Positions 53,766 to 63,758 are shown, counted from the first letter of the stretch. The stretch: 64,000 nt of DNA from Ignavibacteria bacterium (GCA_016720145.1 JADJXV010000001.1:186001-250000); one strand, 5' to 3'. Notes: generated by a model from the letters alone, not told the origin. Translations and numbers: made by a program.

Positions 53766-55289
53766 ATGTCTCACGAGTTCATAACACAAAGTACATTTTT
53801 TAGCCGAATGGATGAATTCGGCTTCTTTGATGCCATTGAGTCACGATTACCAGAAGAATTTACTTTAGTCTTTGAAATTGCTCGAATATTAGAAGACAAT
53901 ACCAAGCCGCTTTCCAAGCATTTAGCACCAATTCTCTATAACAAGTCTGACGATATCCCACCGGAAAACAGTCCTGAAAAACACATTATTCCTCATCTTC
54001 CGGCTGCCGAAGAATATGAAGCAGCATTAATTGACAGTTATCGTGAAGTAGCTCGCATCTATCCTCATCAATTTTTATTGCCCGATGAGGTGTTCTACCA
54101 AAAACTAGTCGAGCGTTCATTGTGGCTTCCCAAGCCCAAAGCACCCAGAAATTACCGTTATCAAGCTGAAAGCGACCAATTTGCACCGGATAGCAGAAAG
54201 CAAAAAGTATATTTGCTCTTTGATACTTCAAAATCTATGCAGGATGCGTATCGAATTCATCTCGCAAAAGCAATCGCGTTTTTTTTCCTGCGACAGAATA
54301 TGAAAGAACTTGGAACAGTCTATTTCCGAACGTTTGATGCTGAAATCGGCAAACTGCATGAAGCGAGTAATATGTTGGATTTTGAACATCTTATCAGTGA
54401 ATTAATGCACGTACGCGCCCTCGGACGTGGCACAGCACTCGAAAAAGCACTTTCAATTGCAATGACTGACATTCACACTGCAAGTACGATGGCTGAGGCA
54501 GAAATACTCGTTATCACCGATGGTGCTGCACATATCAATTTGGAGAAAATCAGACCAATGATGGGTAATAATATCACCATCAATACCGTTAAAATAGGTT
54601 CTGCCACCATCACACCGGATGCTAAATTTATCAAAGATTTAATACTTACCAGTACTTCTGATGATGCGAAAACAGGACGCATGCTGCATCAAAAGTTGCG
54701 TGATTTGGAACATCAAATTACTAATGCGGGAAGTGAGTCTCGAAAAAATCTCTTAAAAAGTGAATTGGGTCATCTCGCTAAGCAAATCAATACGCTCACT
54801 GAACGTGTCGGAAAAAAAGTAGGCGAAACGTATGGAAAAGAAATTGAGATGATATCTTCTACTTTTATACAAATCAATGACTTGGAACTTAAAGATGTGT
54901 TTGAGCTCACACCGGAAAAGTCACTTGAATTATATGAATTAACGGAGGAAATGCTGGAGGTAATCAAAACAGAACCAACGATAGAAGATATGAAGAAAGC
55001 GGCTTTGCTGTCGGATCACTTAGAAATGATGGCAACACATCACGGCTTAGAATCTGAGGATTTACAACGTAAAGCTCGTGAACTCGAACAGTTACTAGAT
55101 CAGATGTTGAAAGAGGGAGGTGATATATATCATACGAAGATCGAACTTTCTGAAAAGGATGAAATACAGCTTTCCAAAATGCTCCAGAAAAAAATGAGAG
55201 GGGTGACTCGAATACCGCTTGCTCGGTTGTTGAAAATAATTTTGAGGCGTATTAAACGGTTGCTGAAAAATATACTTACAAATAAATAA
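53766..55289 (+). CDS. von Willebrand factor A-domain protein
   Basis: The 507-residue protein has a ~150-residue N-terminal helical region, then a VWA domain (about 155-310) with a complete MIDAS metal site: FDTSKSMQD (DxSxS), the Thr of GRGTALEKAL and the Asp of VITDGAAH. A ~170-residue helical C-terminal region (NTLTERVGKKVGETYGKEIE, then two long helices) follows. There is no signal peptide or membrane segment, so it is cytoplasmic. The layout resembles VWA partners of MoxR-type AAA+ ATPases, but no such ATPase is in the window. It ends just 3 bases before the convergent hybrid kinase gene, with no terminator between them. Confidence 0.75.
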   Translation: MSHEFITQSTFFSRMDEFGFFDAIESRLPEEFTLVFEIARILEDNTKPLSKHLAPILYNKSDDIPPENSPEKHIIPHLPAAEEYEAALIDSYREVARIYPHQFLLPDEVFYQKLVERSLWLPKPKAPRNYRYQAESDQFAPDSRKQKVYLLFDTSKSMQDAYRIHLAKAIAFFFLRQNMKELGTVYFRTFDAEIGKLHEASNMLDFEHLISELMHVRALGRGTALEKALSIAMTDIHTASTMAEAEILVITDGAAHINLEKIRPMMGNNITINTVKIGSATITPDAKFIKDLILTSTSDDAKTGRMLHQKLRDLEHQITNAGSESRKNLLKSELGHLAKQINTLTERVGKKVGETYGKEIEMISSTFIQINDLELKDVFELTPEKSLELYELTEEMLEVIKTEPTIEDMKKAALLSDHLEMMATHHGLESEDLQRKARELEQLLDQMLKEGGDIYHTKIELSEKDEIQLSKMLQKKMRGVTRIPLARLLKIILRRIKRLLKNILTNK

Positions 55290-55292
55290 ATT

Positions 55293-56399
55293 CTACGCTA
55301 CACCTGAAATTGGTAATGAAAACCGTACATTTGTCAGTACATTAGGTTCGGACTCTATAATCAGCTCACCACCATGTAATTCTACAAGTCGTTTAGCTAT
55401 GATTAGTCCGAATCCCGTACCCTGCTGTTCGAATATCCTCCGCTCAAACTGCATATAAGCACCAATTGTCTCCACCGCGTTTTTCGACATACCACGACCT
55501 CTGTCTGTCACTTCGATCCAGCAATACAAGCCTTTTTGCGTACAGGTGATTTGTACTTTAGAATGAGGATTGGAAAACTTAAAGGCATTATCTGTCAATT
55601 CTGTGATAATTTTATAGAGATGTTCTTGATCAATTTGAAAGACAAGATTACCCTCTATTCCTTTAAAATGAAAGTCTTCCGTTCGTTCAAATGATTGGGC
55701 TATATGTTGGGCTGCATACTCAATTGTGGATATTCCTTCTGAAGTTGTGCAATCTCTCATCCCATTGATAGCTGAAGTGTTAGCAGAGACTAAATCAAGC
55801 TGTGCATACAAAAGATAATTTTGAACCAAACGGTGAAGCCGATCTCCTGATTTGCGAATCATGGTAATCATTTCCAACGCTTCTTCCTTTGAAAATGAAT
55901 CATACATTTGTTCAAGCAATTCGATTGGTCCTAAAATACCGTTGAGGGGAGTCATTAATTCATGTGGCAATGAATAGATGATATTTTTTCGCAGATTTTC
56001 GAGCTTTTCCTCGGAATGACGTTTTAACTGTTCTTGTTTTGTAATTCGGGCATTGACGGCGCTCAGTAACTCATCAAGAGTAAACGGCTTCGTCAAATAA
56101 TCATCAGCGCCCAAATTCATCCCCATTCTCGTACTCGTTCGATCTATTTTAGCAGTCAGAAATATAAACGGAATGTGTGCTGTTTCGGGATCTTGTCTGA
56201 GTTTATTTATCACACCATAGCCATCGACATTCGGCATCATTACATCACAGATAATCAGATCCGGCTTGTGTAAAAAAGCCATTTGAATACCAATCGATCC
56301 ATCTTCGGCAGTAATCGGATTAAATCCTTGATCTTCCAACAAAAGAGCAGTGCCTTCACGAATATAAGGCTCATCTTCAATTATCAATATCTTCTTCAT
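55293..56399 (-). CDS. Response-regulator/histidine-kinase hybrid
   Basis: The 368-residue protein has an N-terminal receiver (phospho-Asp in LIICDVMMPNVDG, Thr and Lys in FLTAKIDR and LTKPFTLDEL), then HisKA (SLPHELMTPLNGILGPIELL) and HATPase (ELTDNAFKFSNPHSK, VTDRGRGMSKNAVE, GTGFGLIIAKRL). Receiver-first kinases often sit inside phosphorelays and respond to an upstream kinase rather than a ligand. There is no membrane or PAS sensor. It converges on the VWA gene with a 3-base gap. It could serve the orphan TPR kinase at 38 kb, which is inference. Confidence 0.9.
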   Translation of the reverse strand: MKKILIIEDEPYIREGTALLLEDQGFNPITAEDGSIGIQMAFLHKPDLIICDVMMPNVDGYGVINKLRQDPETAHIPFIFLTAKIDRTSTRMGMNLGADDYLTKPFTLDELLSAVNARITKQEQLKRHSEEKLENLRKNIIYSLPHELMTPLNGILGPIELLEQMYDSFSKEEALEMITMIRKSGDRLHRLVQNYLLYAQLDLVSANTSAINGMRDCTTSEGISTIEYAAQHIAQSFERTEDFHFKGIEGNLVFQIDQEHLYKIITELTDNAFKFSNPHSKVQITCTQKGLYCWIEVTDRGRGMSKNAVETIGAYMQFERRIFEQQGTGFGLIIAKRLVELHGGELIIESEPNVLTNVRFSLPISGVA

Positions 56400-56562
56400 T
56401 TATATATGCTTAGTAAGAGTTAATCGAAATTTATTTCTGTAATACAACCTTCTATTCTATATGCGAAATCAAGCAATATATTTTACCGCATGCAAATTAA
56501 AGAAAAGAATCAGAAACTATTCTGAAAAATCTCATATTACATTCTTTTAAGTGAATAAACCT

Positions 56563-56570
56563 TAAATTTG
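56563..56570 (+). promoter_or_regulatory. Candidate -7 promoter box of the MBL-rhodanese gene
   Basis: TAAATTTG matches TAnnTTTG and lies 118 bases upstream of the ATG at 56688, implying a long leader. The remaining 56400-56687 sequence shows no gene. Confidence 0.35.
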
Positions 56571-56687
56571 TGCCGGTATATTTTTGATAAATAATTGAAG
56601 TTTTAATTAATTCAGAACTCAACAATCAAAATATCTCACACTGAGAATAGATTTAAGTACGTATAATTTAATAGAAAGTAAGACAAG

Positions 56688-58091
56688 ATGTTCTTCCAAC
56701 ATGTATATGAAAAAGGGTTGGCTCAATCGAGCTATTTTATAGGATGTCAGAAGTCAGGAGTCGCATTAGTAATTGATCCCAAAAGAGATATTGAAACATA
56801 TCTGCAAATTGCGAAGCAAGAAAAGCTCACCATCACGCATGTCACCGAAACGCATATTCATGCTGATTTCTTAAGTGGTGCACGGGAATTAGCTGGTAGA
56901 ACCGGTGCCGAACTCCTTTTGTCTGACGAAGGAGGTCTGGATTGGCAGTATCAATTCAAGCATACTTCACTCAAAGACGGTAGTGAATTTTGGATAGGTA
57001 ACCTCAAAATCGAAGTGCTCCATACACCCGGTCACACTCCCGAACATATCAGTTTTCTCCTCACCGATACACCTGCATCGAGCAAACCTGTGATGTTTTT
57101 TAGTGGTGATTTTGTCTTCGTCGGCGATGTCGGTCGCCCGGATTTACTCGAAAAAGCTGCCGGAGTGGTCGGTACTATGGACGCAGGTGCACGTCAGATG
57201 TACAAGTCATTACAACGATTTAAACAATTACCTGATTATATTCAGCTGTGGAGTGGTCACGGTGCCGGCTCTGCTTGCGGGAAAGCGCTCGGCGCCGTAC
57301 CGAGCAGCACTATAGGGTATGAGAAAATCTCTAATTGGGCTCTCCAATATGAAGATGAAGATGCCTTTGTCGCCGAGTTATTATCCGGTCAACCCGAACC
57401 GCCGAAATACTTTGCAATGATGAAAAAGCTTAATAAAATTGGTCCGCCAATTCTTGGTAACAGCTTCTTTCCAAACCGATTGAGCGCTTACGAAATGGAA
57501 GCCGCATATCGACAGGGAATGACTATAATAGACACTAGGAACAAATTCATTTTTGCCGATGGTCATATTCCGGGTTCGCTCAATATTCAAGATAATAATG
57601 CTCTGAGTACATGGGCAGGATGGATGCTCGATTATGACAAACCATTTGTGGTAATTGCAACTGATAAGTCAATGCCAGAAATTACCAATAAATTAATACG
57701 CATAGGGTTAGACCAAATTTACGGTTACTTTCCTTCAATCGAAGAATGGACGGATCATGGCGGCGAACTCACCAAACTCCGACAAATGAGCGTAGAAGAT
57801 TTATCAACTCATCTCGGTGATCCAAATTATACAGTTATCGACGTTCGAGCGACAAGCGAATTCAACGGTGGACACATAGAAGGCGCTCATCATATCCATG
57901 CCGGATATCTCTCCGGCAGACTTGAAGAAGTGCCACGAACAGGGAATTTGGTCATTCAATGCGCCGGTGGTGACCGTTCAAGTATTGCAAGCAGCTTGCT
58001 TCTCCGCGCAGGAATTACCAATATTTATAATCTTATCGGTGGCATTGGAGCATGGCGTGAGGCAGGACTAACAACAGTGAAAAGTAACTAA
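56688..58091 (+). CDS. Metallo-beta-lactamase fold protein with two rhodanese domains, ETHE1-like
   Basis: The 467-residue protein has an ETHE1-type MBL domain (about 1-240) with the non-haem iron/zinc ligands THIHADFLSG, HTPGHTPEH, FSGDFVFVGDVGRPD and GHGAGSACG. A first rhodanese domain (about 275-370) reads MTIIDTRNKFIFADGHIPG and VIATDKSM at the loop position, without a catalytic Cys. A second one (about 375-467) has VIDVRATSEF and the active loop QCAGGDRSS with Cys. Such fusions oxidise persulfides and transfer sulfane sulfur, in sulfide detoxification. The dead first domain is probably structural. A single-gene unit by appearance. Confidence 0.9.
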   Translation: MFFQHVYEKGLAQSSYFIGCQKSGVALVIDPKRDIETYLQIAKQEKLTITHVTETHIHADFLSGARELAGRTGAELLLSDEGGLDWQYQFKHTSLKDGSEFWIGNLKIEVLHTPGHTPEHISFLLTDTPASSKPVMFFSGDFVFVGDVGRPDLLEKAAGVVGTMDAGARQMYKSLQRFKQLPDYIQLWSGHGAGSACGKALGAVPSSTIGYEKISNWALQYEDEDAFVAELLSGQPEPPKYFAMMKKLNKIGPPILGNSFFPNRLSAYEMEAAYRQGMTIIDTRNKFIFADGHIPGSLNIQDNNALSTWAGWMLDYDKPFVVIATDKSMPEITNKLIRIGLDQIYGYFPSIEEWTDHGGELTKLRQMSVEDLSTHLGDPNYTVIDVRATSEFNGGHIEGAHHIHAGYLSGRLEEVPRTGNLVIQCAGGDRSSIASSLLLRAGITNIYNLIGGIGAWREAGLTTVKSN

Positions 58092-58112
58092 TTCATTAAT
58101 TATAAAGTAGAT

Positions 58113-59597
58113 ATGATTGTTCGTCGTACTTGGTGCTTTTCTTTATTAGTTGTACTTTTCATCGGATGTGCTGACGAGCCAACTTCGCCAGCTCAGAACA
58201 TCAGACCGCAAACGCATATTGCGGTCGATACAGTAGCTACCGAACAAAGTAGTAGATTGAAGGTCAATTGGTATGGCGATGATGCCGATGGAATAGTCAA
58301 TGGATATTTGCTCTCAACTGACCGTAAAACGTGGGTTTTTACTCGAAAAAGTGATTCTTTGTTTTCTCTGCGAATTGAGAATAATGATACTAGTTATCTC
58401 TTTAGCGTCAGTGCAGTTGATAATTCCCTGAAACAGTATCCAGCTGAAGGTACAAGTATCAATTTCAACGACGCAAATTCCAACGGATACTATGATAATG
58501 GCGAAGAATTTCTCACACTTGAGGGAGCAGCCGACCTCACACCCGCCATGAGCAGATATCCTATTCGTAATACTCAACCTCATGTTTTCTTTGGTGCAGA
58601 TTCGACGGCAATTTCAGCCAAACAAGTACAATTACCCGACACCACCTTCACGGTTGCTACATTTCAATTTGGTGCTTATGATCTTGATGGCGCAGAAACA
58701 ATTGCATATTTTGAATACGCTCTCAATGACACAACAAGTACAAGCTGGCGGAAAATACCAACAAGTCAATCTTTTATAACCTTAACTTCCGACAGTGGGT
58801 TAGTCTCAAACTCCGACAATAGTTTTTACCTAAGAGCTGTGGACATTGGAGCCCTCAAAAGCAAAATTCTCACTTACCCCCAAGAAGGGAAGTCGTGGTA
58901 TGTTCGCAAACCGAAGGGGAATATTCTTATCATTAAGGACCATGATCTGCCGGCAGCCGATAATTTCTATCAAAATTCACTTCAAACGGTAGCTTCGGGC
59001 AAATTCGCGGGGAAAGTGGACGTTCTTGACTTGCGCACCGGCGGCAAAACCCGCAATATCCCTCCATTTATCAATCCGATGTTTATCGAGACGCTCAAGC
59101 TGTTTAAAGCGGTGATATGGTATAGTGATGCAGGCGCGAACTACAGACTCGCGCAGGAAAGTCTGCCGGAGTATATTAGGAGCGGCGGACATGCCCTTTT
59201 TGCGGCTGATTTGCCGAATCCTATCCCGTCGGAAGTACAGATAGCGCTCGTTGATTTTGCTCCGCTAGATAGTGTGTCAGCATTTGAAATTACGTCTAAT
59301 CCATTGGATATTAAGAATAATAGCGAAATTGTTGCTGACACCTCCGGTGGAACAATCTACTCGAATTTCATCAAAGAAAGCGGCACGGTCAATCCTCATG
59401 CACTCTATCCGAAAATCACCGCAAAGTCGCTTTATCGTTTGCCGGCAAGCACCAAATGGACTGGGAATCCTGTTGTTGCCGTCCGCAGTGAAGACCGTAG
59501 AATGGTCTTTGTGGGACTGCCGTTGTATTTACTCAACAAGTCGCAAACGGCTGAGCTCTTCCTTCAAACGTTGATGATTGGAGAGTTTGGGTTATGA
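58113..59597 (+). CDS. Secreted lipoprotein with fibronectin-like N-terminal and GATase-like C-terminal part
   Basis: The 494-residue protein starts with a lipoprotein signal (MIVRRTWCFSLLVVLFIGCADE, lipobox LFIGC at about residue 19). Two immunoglobulin/FnIII-like modules follow (about 30-260), with EGTSINFNDANSNGYYDNGE and VWYGDDADGIVNGYLLS-type motifs. A C-terminal region (about 265-494) reads RKPKGNILIIKDHD, then FKAVIWYSDAG and VPEYIRSGGHALFAADL, similar to GATase1-like domains of Bacteroidota surface proteins. I do not assign a function. It overlaps tsaB by 4 bases (ATGA), so a core tRNA-modification gene is translated from the same message. Confidence 0.6.
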   Translation: MIVRRTWCFSLLVVLFIGCADEPTSPAQNIRPQTHIAVDTVATEQSSRLKVNWYGDDADGIVNGYLLSTDRKTWVFTRKSDSLFSLRIENNDTSYLFSVSAVDNSLKQYPAEGTSINFNDANSNGYYDNGEEFLTLEGAADLTPAMSRYPIRNTQPHVFFGADSTAISAKQVQLPDTTFTVATFQFGAYDLDGAETIAYFEYALNDTTSTSWRKIPTSQSFITLTSDSGLVSNSDNSFYLRAVDIGALKSKILTYPQEGKSWYVRKPKGNILIIKDHDLPAADNFYQNSLQTVASGKFAGKVDVLDLRTGGKTRNIPPFINPMFIETLKLFKAVIWYSDAGANYRLAQESLPEYIRSGGHALFAADLPNPIPSEVQIALVDFAPLDSVSAFEITSNPLDIKNNSEIVADTSGGTIYSNFIKESGTVNPHALYPKITAKSLYRLPASTKWTGNPVVAVRSEDRRMVFVGLPLYLLNKSQTAELFLQTLMIGEFGL

Positions 59598-60259
59598 ACG
59601 AACCTCTCATTCTATCGATCGAGACATCAGGTGCAACTTGCGGTGTAGTACTCTCATCTGGTTCAAAAATGATAGCAGAATACTCACTTTTCGGCGATAA
59701 TCTTCACGATAAATTACTCGCTGAACTCTGCAGAAGAATCAAGAATGATTGCGGGAAAACTTTCGATCAGCTCGATGCGGTAGCCGTTTCCGCCGGACCT
59801 GGTTCGTTCACCGGACTCCGCATCGGCGCAAGTGTAGCCAAGGGAATATGTTTCGGAAGTGAGATCAAATGCATCGCCGTTCCCACGCTGAGTGCCTTTG
59901 CCTCGGCTGCAACTGAATACGCTCAATCACTTGGTAATAAAGAAATTATGAGCGTTATTGGTGCAAATCAAAATCTGTTTTTTAGTCAGTCATTTGATGC
60001 AAATGGTAAACTGAAAAGTACAATACAATTAACGGAACAAGAAGAAATTCAATCGCGAATCACCGAACAAACCATCCTTTGCGGACCTGCCGCACCAAGC
60101 TTTCATACTCACTATCAGCTCTCAGGACTCAACCGACTCACACCACGATTTATAGCCCGCCATGCTTTTCAATTATGGAATGAATCTGCCTGGATAACTG
60201 CCGAAGACTTCGTGCCGATGTACGCTCAAGAGTTCGTTGTCAAAAAAGCTGTGAAATAG
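59594..60259 (+). CDS. tsaB: tRNA threonylcarbamoyladenosine biosynthesis protein TsaB
   Basis: The 221-residue ASKHA protein begins NEPLILSIETSGATCGVVL and has the family core DAVAVSAGPGSFTGLRIGAS and VAKGICFG. With TsaD and TsaE it forms the t6A37 complex. The length is in the normal range (about 220-240). The start overlaps the upstream lipoprotein stop (ATGA), so it depends on translation of that gene. Confidence 0.93.
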   Translation: MNEPLILSIETSGATCGVVLSSGSKMIAEYSLFGDNLHDKLLAELCRRIKNDCGKTFDQLDAVAVSAGPGSFTGLRIGASVAKGICFGSEIKCIAVPTLSAFASAATEYAQSLGNKEIMSVIGANQNLFFSQSFDANGKLKSTIQLTEQEEIQSRITEQTILCGPAAPSFHTHYQLSGLNRLTPRFIARHAFQLWNESAWITAEDFVPMYAQEFVVKKAVK

Positions 60260-60342
60260 ACAAAAAGAACTTTTGTATGTCCTTGAAATAGTAGTATTTT
60301 CGCAGAAATGAAGTTTATTTTCCACAACATTATTCTGCATCT

Positions 60343-61803
60343 ATGAAACACGCACTCTACTACCTGCTTTCCTGCCTCCCCATACTCTGCATCGTCTGTA
60401 CTCCTGAAAAAGCCACTGCTACGCATCCAAGCCGCGCTGTGATACGGGGCACGGTGCCGGAGAAAAATCAAATGATCTACTGGATGAAAGATCCTGTTAA
60501 TCGGACTGATGATGGTGAAAAACCTGCCGATTCAGCGATGATAGATGCAAAAGGTAATTTTAATTTGAGTGTAGTAGCATCTCCAGATTCTTACTATTCG
60601 CTGCGTATCGGAAGCAGACATGTTGGTATTCCAATTTACTGTAAGGGAGGAGATAGCATCATGATACGCCAAATATCAACGGATACAACTCCGGAGGTTT
60701 TGTCGGATAATGGTGGTGCTACAAGGTTTAGCAGATACTTTTTTACTCAATTTCAATTAGGATCAAATTTCTTTGATAAAATTCAAACAGGAGACTGGAA
60801 AGAATGTTTTAAGATTCTCGATGTACAGACTCAATCTCAATCAACATTTTTGATGATGAACACCTATTTATTAAACAACTATCCTGCATTAAAAAGAGAA
60901 ATGGAGGATGTTGTGAGATATTCCGGAAGTAGCCACAAGTTGAACTTACTCATGTATTTTTATTACGATGACAATGATAGTATTCTCATCAACGATACGC
61001 ACTGTGCAGATTTTATGGATAGAGTTCAACTGAAACATGATACGATGCCGATGACAATGTCCTATACTAATTTTCTTTCGACGTATCTTGAATTTCCATT
61101 CAAACGTTGGAAGAAAGCAAATGTAGTAACTTCATCATTATCACGTAAAGATCGAAACTCACTTAAATTTGAATATTGCAAATCACATCTTACCGGCAGA
61201 TCAAGAGATTATGGTATGTTTTATTGTGTAGCAAATTTGTTTAATTTTTTCAGCGACTCAACAGCATTAGAAGTAGTAGAAAAGCAACTCAATGATTATA
61301 AAAAAGATGTAACTGATATCCGCTATTACAACATGGCTTATAAATTATACCAAGCCAAACTCGCCATGTCAGAAGGTAAAGCCGCCCCTAATTTCACCCT
61401 ACCGGGCATCACTTCCAAAAATATCTCCCTTTCTGACTTTAAAGGCAAAACAGTGTATATGGAATTCACCGGCACATGGTGCGGTCCATGCCGCAAGGAA
61501 ATACCTTATATTAAAGAACTTCAGAAAAAATGTCAGAATAATCCGAATGTGCAGTTCCTCACCGTCTGGCTTGAAGGTGAGTCACGAGAAAAGTGGCTGA
61601 AATATGTGCAAAGTACAGGATTGGAAGGTTCGCATCTCTATTCCTCTTCACAATTTGCAGGGGAAGTGCCAAAATTATATCAAATATCAGGAGTTCCGGC
61701 ATTCATGATCATTGACAAAAATGGGAATGTTGCCATGCCGAGCGCAAAGCATCCAAGTGAGGATGGTGTGTATGAGGAATTGATGGGCGTCGCGGGGAAG
61801 TGA
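60343..61803 (+). CDS. Secreted TlpA-like thioredoxin protein with N-terminal receptor-like domain
   Basis: The 486-residue protein starts with a signal peptide (MKHALYYLLSCLPILCIVCTPEKATA, cleavage ATA|TH; CIVC makes a lipoprotein form possible). The middle ~330 residues form a domain beginning SRAVIRGTVPEKNQMIYWMK, beta-rich first and helical later, of the type seen before TlpA in Bacteroidota (DUF4369-like). The C-terminal 130 residues are a TlpA/thioredoxin domain: APNFTLPGITSKNISLSDFK, the redox motif TWCGPCRKEI, and the cis-Pro segment ISGVPAFMIIDKNG. It probably oxidises or reduces a periplasmic protein. A paralogue begins at 63812, whose first 60 residues match in IVPEKN and KDPVN. 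Confidence 0.8.
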   Translation: MKHALYYLLSCLPILCIVCTPEKATATHPSRAVIRGTVPEKNQMIYWMKDPVNRTDDGEKPADSAMIDAKGNFNLSVVASPDSYYSLRIGSRHVGIPIYCKGGDSIMIRQISTDTTPEVLSDNGGATRFSRYFFTQFQLGSNFFDKIQTGDWKECFKILDVQTQSQSTFLMMNTYLLNNYPALKREMEDVVRYSGSSHKLNLLMYFYYDDNDSILINDTHCADFMDRVQLKHDTMPMTMSYTNFLSTYLEFPFKRWKKANVVTSSLSRKDRNSLKFEYCKSHLTGRSRDYGMFYCVANLFNFFSDSTALEVVEKQLNDYKKDVTDIRYYNMAYKLYQAKLAMSEGKAAPNFTLPGITSKNISLSDFKGKTVYMEFTGTWCGPCRKEIPYIKELQKKCQNNPNVQFLTVWLEGESREKWLKYVQSTGLEGSHLYSSSQFAGEVPKLYQISGVPAFMIIDKNGNVAMPSAKHPSEDGVYEELMGVAGK

Positions 61804-61862
61804 GATGGGATAAAACTTTAATTAAACCACAGATTTAAGTAACTATTTTCTATTGATAAACT

Positions 61863-63242
61863 ATGCTCAAAAAAACTATTCTCAATTTGCAAATACTACT
61901 TTTAACAGTAGTTGCTTTATCATTAAGCTTATTAGCCCAAAAAGCTACACCAATACATTCACCAATTATCCTCGATAAAATTCCGGATTGTGCGCCGATT
62001 AGAGTGATAAAATTCTCTCCAAACGGGAAATATATTTTTATTTCTGACCAAAAAGAACAAGCTTTTCTCATCACAAACACCGGTGAACCGGTATTTGAAT
62101 GGAAGTATAGTGATGAGTATTATGATTCAGTCTGGAATAAACAAATGGAGAACACTATCGAATTTATGAAAGAAATGGGTTCTCTTGAGCGTGGAATGGA
62201 GCAGGCAAACACAATACCTGCCGAATATAGGCAGCGTTTTTTGGATAATTTCAAGCCTTGTATAAAACCGTTAGTACTTCCACCACATGGATTTGTCATT
62301 CAAAATGACACCTTAGAAATGCCTGTCCGTAAAGATAGAGTTTCCGCACTTGCTCAAAAATTTGATAATGCCTATTTTGCGAATGATTCTATGTTGTATG
62401 TGAGTGCTACAATTACCATTATGGGAGTTGATACGTTTCAATATTCTCTTGGAACAAAACCTAATCTCGCGTTTTCTAAAAGCCATGTGATAATAAAATT
62501 CGAAGTACCCAAGAAAAAGCAACAGCTTTATGTCATAAAAAACAGCTTAGAAAAGGGAACTTTTCCTATGGAATGTTTGGGTACTCTGATTGGAAGTAAC
62601 AATCCTAATGAACTGTATATTCAAACCGATTTTGATAAAAAATCTTCGACGGAGAAGTTTCTAAAAGCTGCGAACTTCGATAAGCTAGGAGCCATAGGAT
62701 TGTATAATATTAAACGCGGTGAATTAGTCAAAACCTTTGGCATCATACCGGACTGTTATCGGCAAAAAGGTCTCGTAAACTATAGTTTTTTTGAACTGTT
62801 AGCACGCCCCAAAGCAGATTCATTATTCATTGTCTATCCTCTTTGGGATAGTGTGCAACTATCTGTAGGTGGAAAAGTTAGCACAAAGCCATTGCAAATA
62901 ACACCGGATAATCAGGAAATGTTTGATTCGTTCCGTCGTGACTCAACCGCAGGATTTAGAACTAATTATTCGAAGCAAAAATTCTTTATCTCTCAATTCG
63001 AAGTGAATAAAAAATCGGCAACATTCTCAATAGTAGTACAGCAAAAAGTAGATAAACTACAACGAACATGGCTGATACGTGAATATAATTCACAATGGAA
63101 AATTGTAAAGGAAAAGCGACTAGAGGATATGAGCTATGGTAAGAAAATTGAATACCTCGGATTCACAGAATCCACCAATACACTCTGTTTTGTTACCCAA
63201 GATGCCAATGAAAACTGGCAATTGAATTTTACAACGTTTTAA
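61863..63242 (+). CDS. Secreted protein, probable 6-bladed beta-propeller
   Basis: The 459-residue protein has a signal peptide (MLKKTILNLQILLLTVVALSLSLLA) and repeats of beta-strand blocks: IRVIKFSPNGKYIFISDQ near residue 42, VIKFEVPKKKQQLYVIKN, LYNIKRGELVKTFGIIP, WLIREYNSQWKIVKEK. These resemble the blades of 6-bladed propellers (NHL/BF3164-like) found next to TlpA proteins in Bacteroidota. Assignment is tentative because the strands are weakly repeated. It is 59 bases after the TlpA-like gene, and the CxxC protein gene starts 6 bases after its stop, so the genes are probably one operon. Confidence 0.5.
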   Translation: MLKKTILNLQILLLTVVALSLSLLAQKATPIHSPIILDKIPDCAPIRVIKFSPNGKYIFISDQKEQAFLITNTGEPVFEWKYSDEYYDSVWNKQMENTIEFMKEMGSLERGMEQANTIPAEYRQRFLDNFKPCIKPLVLPPHGFVIQNDTLEMPVRKDRVSALAQKFDNAYFANDSMLYVSATITIMGVDTFQYSLGTKPNLAFSKSHVIIKFEVPKKKQQLYVIKNSLEKGTFPMECLGTLIGSNNPNELYIQTDFDKKSSTEKFLKAANFDKLGAIGLYNIKRGELVKTFGIIPDCYRQKGLVNYSFFELLARPKADSLFIVYPLWDSVQLSVGGKVSTKPLQITPDNQEMFDSFRRDSTAGFRTNYSKQKFFISQFEVNKKSATFSIVVQQKVDKLQRTWLIREYNSQWKIVKEKRLEDMSYGKKIEYLGFTESTNTLCFVTQDANENWQLNFTTF

Positions 63243-63248
63243 GAATCG

Positions 63249-63758
63249 ATGATGAAACACATACCGTCAAAGGTGCTTGCAGCAATCGTAGTGCTCGTTC
63301 TGAGTAGCTTTTACTCCGGAACACCCGAGAGTTTTGAATCATTTATAGCGTCCAAATTTCAGACGTTGCATGATAAAGAACCTAACATAAAGGTGTATAT
63401 CGTAGAATTTGTAGGAGTAGGCGAGTGTGTAAAATGCGTCAACACGTCCTATACAATCAAAACGCTTTTTCAAAAGGATACTTTGCTTTCGAAGCACTTT
63501 CGGTATATAGCAGTGCCGATTACGCAGCGCAGGCGAGATGCAGAAGCGATGAAAGAGAATAATACAATTTTTGATGAATTTATACCGATCAAAACGCAGG
63601 AATTATCCGAACGAAGTATAGAAATGAAGGATAAATTTGTTCTGCTTGACAAGAATCTTACGATACGTTACACCGTGAGTGCCGACAAGTATTTATCCAA
63701 CAATTTCATTAAAGATATGATACTTGAGAGTAGGAAAATTATTGGCAATAATCAATAG
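63249..63758 (+). CDS. Small secreted thioredoxin-like CxxC protein
   Basis: The 169-residue protein begins MMKHIPSKVLAAIVVLVLSSFY, an N-terminal hydrophobic anchor or signal peptide. Residues ~43-70 read KVYIVEFVGVGECVKCVNTS, a beta-strand followed by CVKC, the layout of a thioredoxin active site but without the WCGPC Trp and Pro. Later FVLLDKNLTIRYTVSADKYL fits the last strands. It is 6 bases downstream of the propeller-like gene and 53 bases before the second TlpA-like gene. A redox role with the two TlpA-like proteins is inferred from context. Confidence 0.55.
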   Translation: MMKHIPSKVLAAIVVLVLSSFYSGTPESFESFIASKFQTLHDKEPNIKVYIVEFVGVGECVKCVNTSYTIKTLFQKDTLLSKHFRYIAVPITQRRRDAEAMKENNTIFDEFIPIKTQELSERSIEMKDKFVLLDKNLTIRYTVSADKYLSNNFIKDMILESRKIIGNNQ

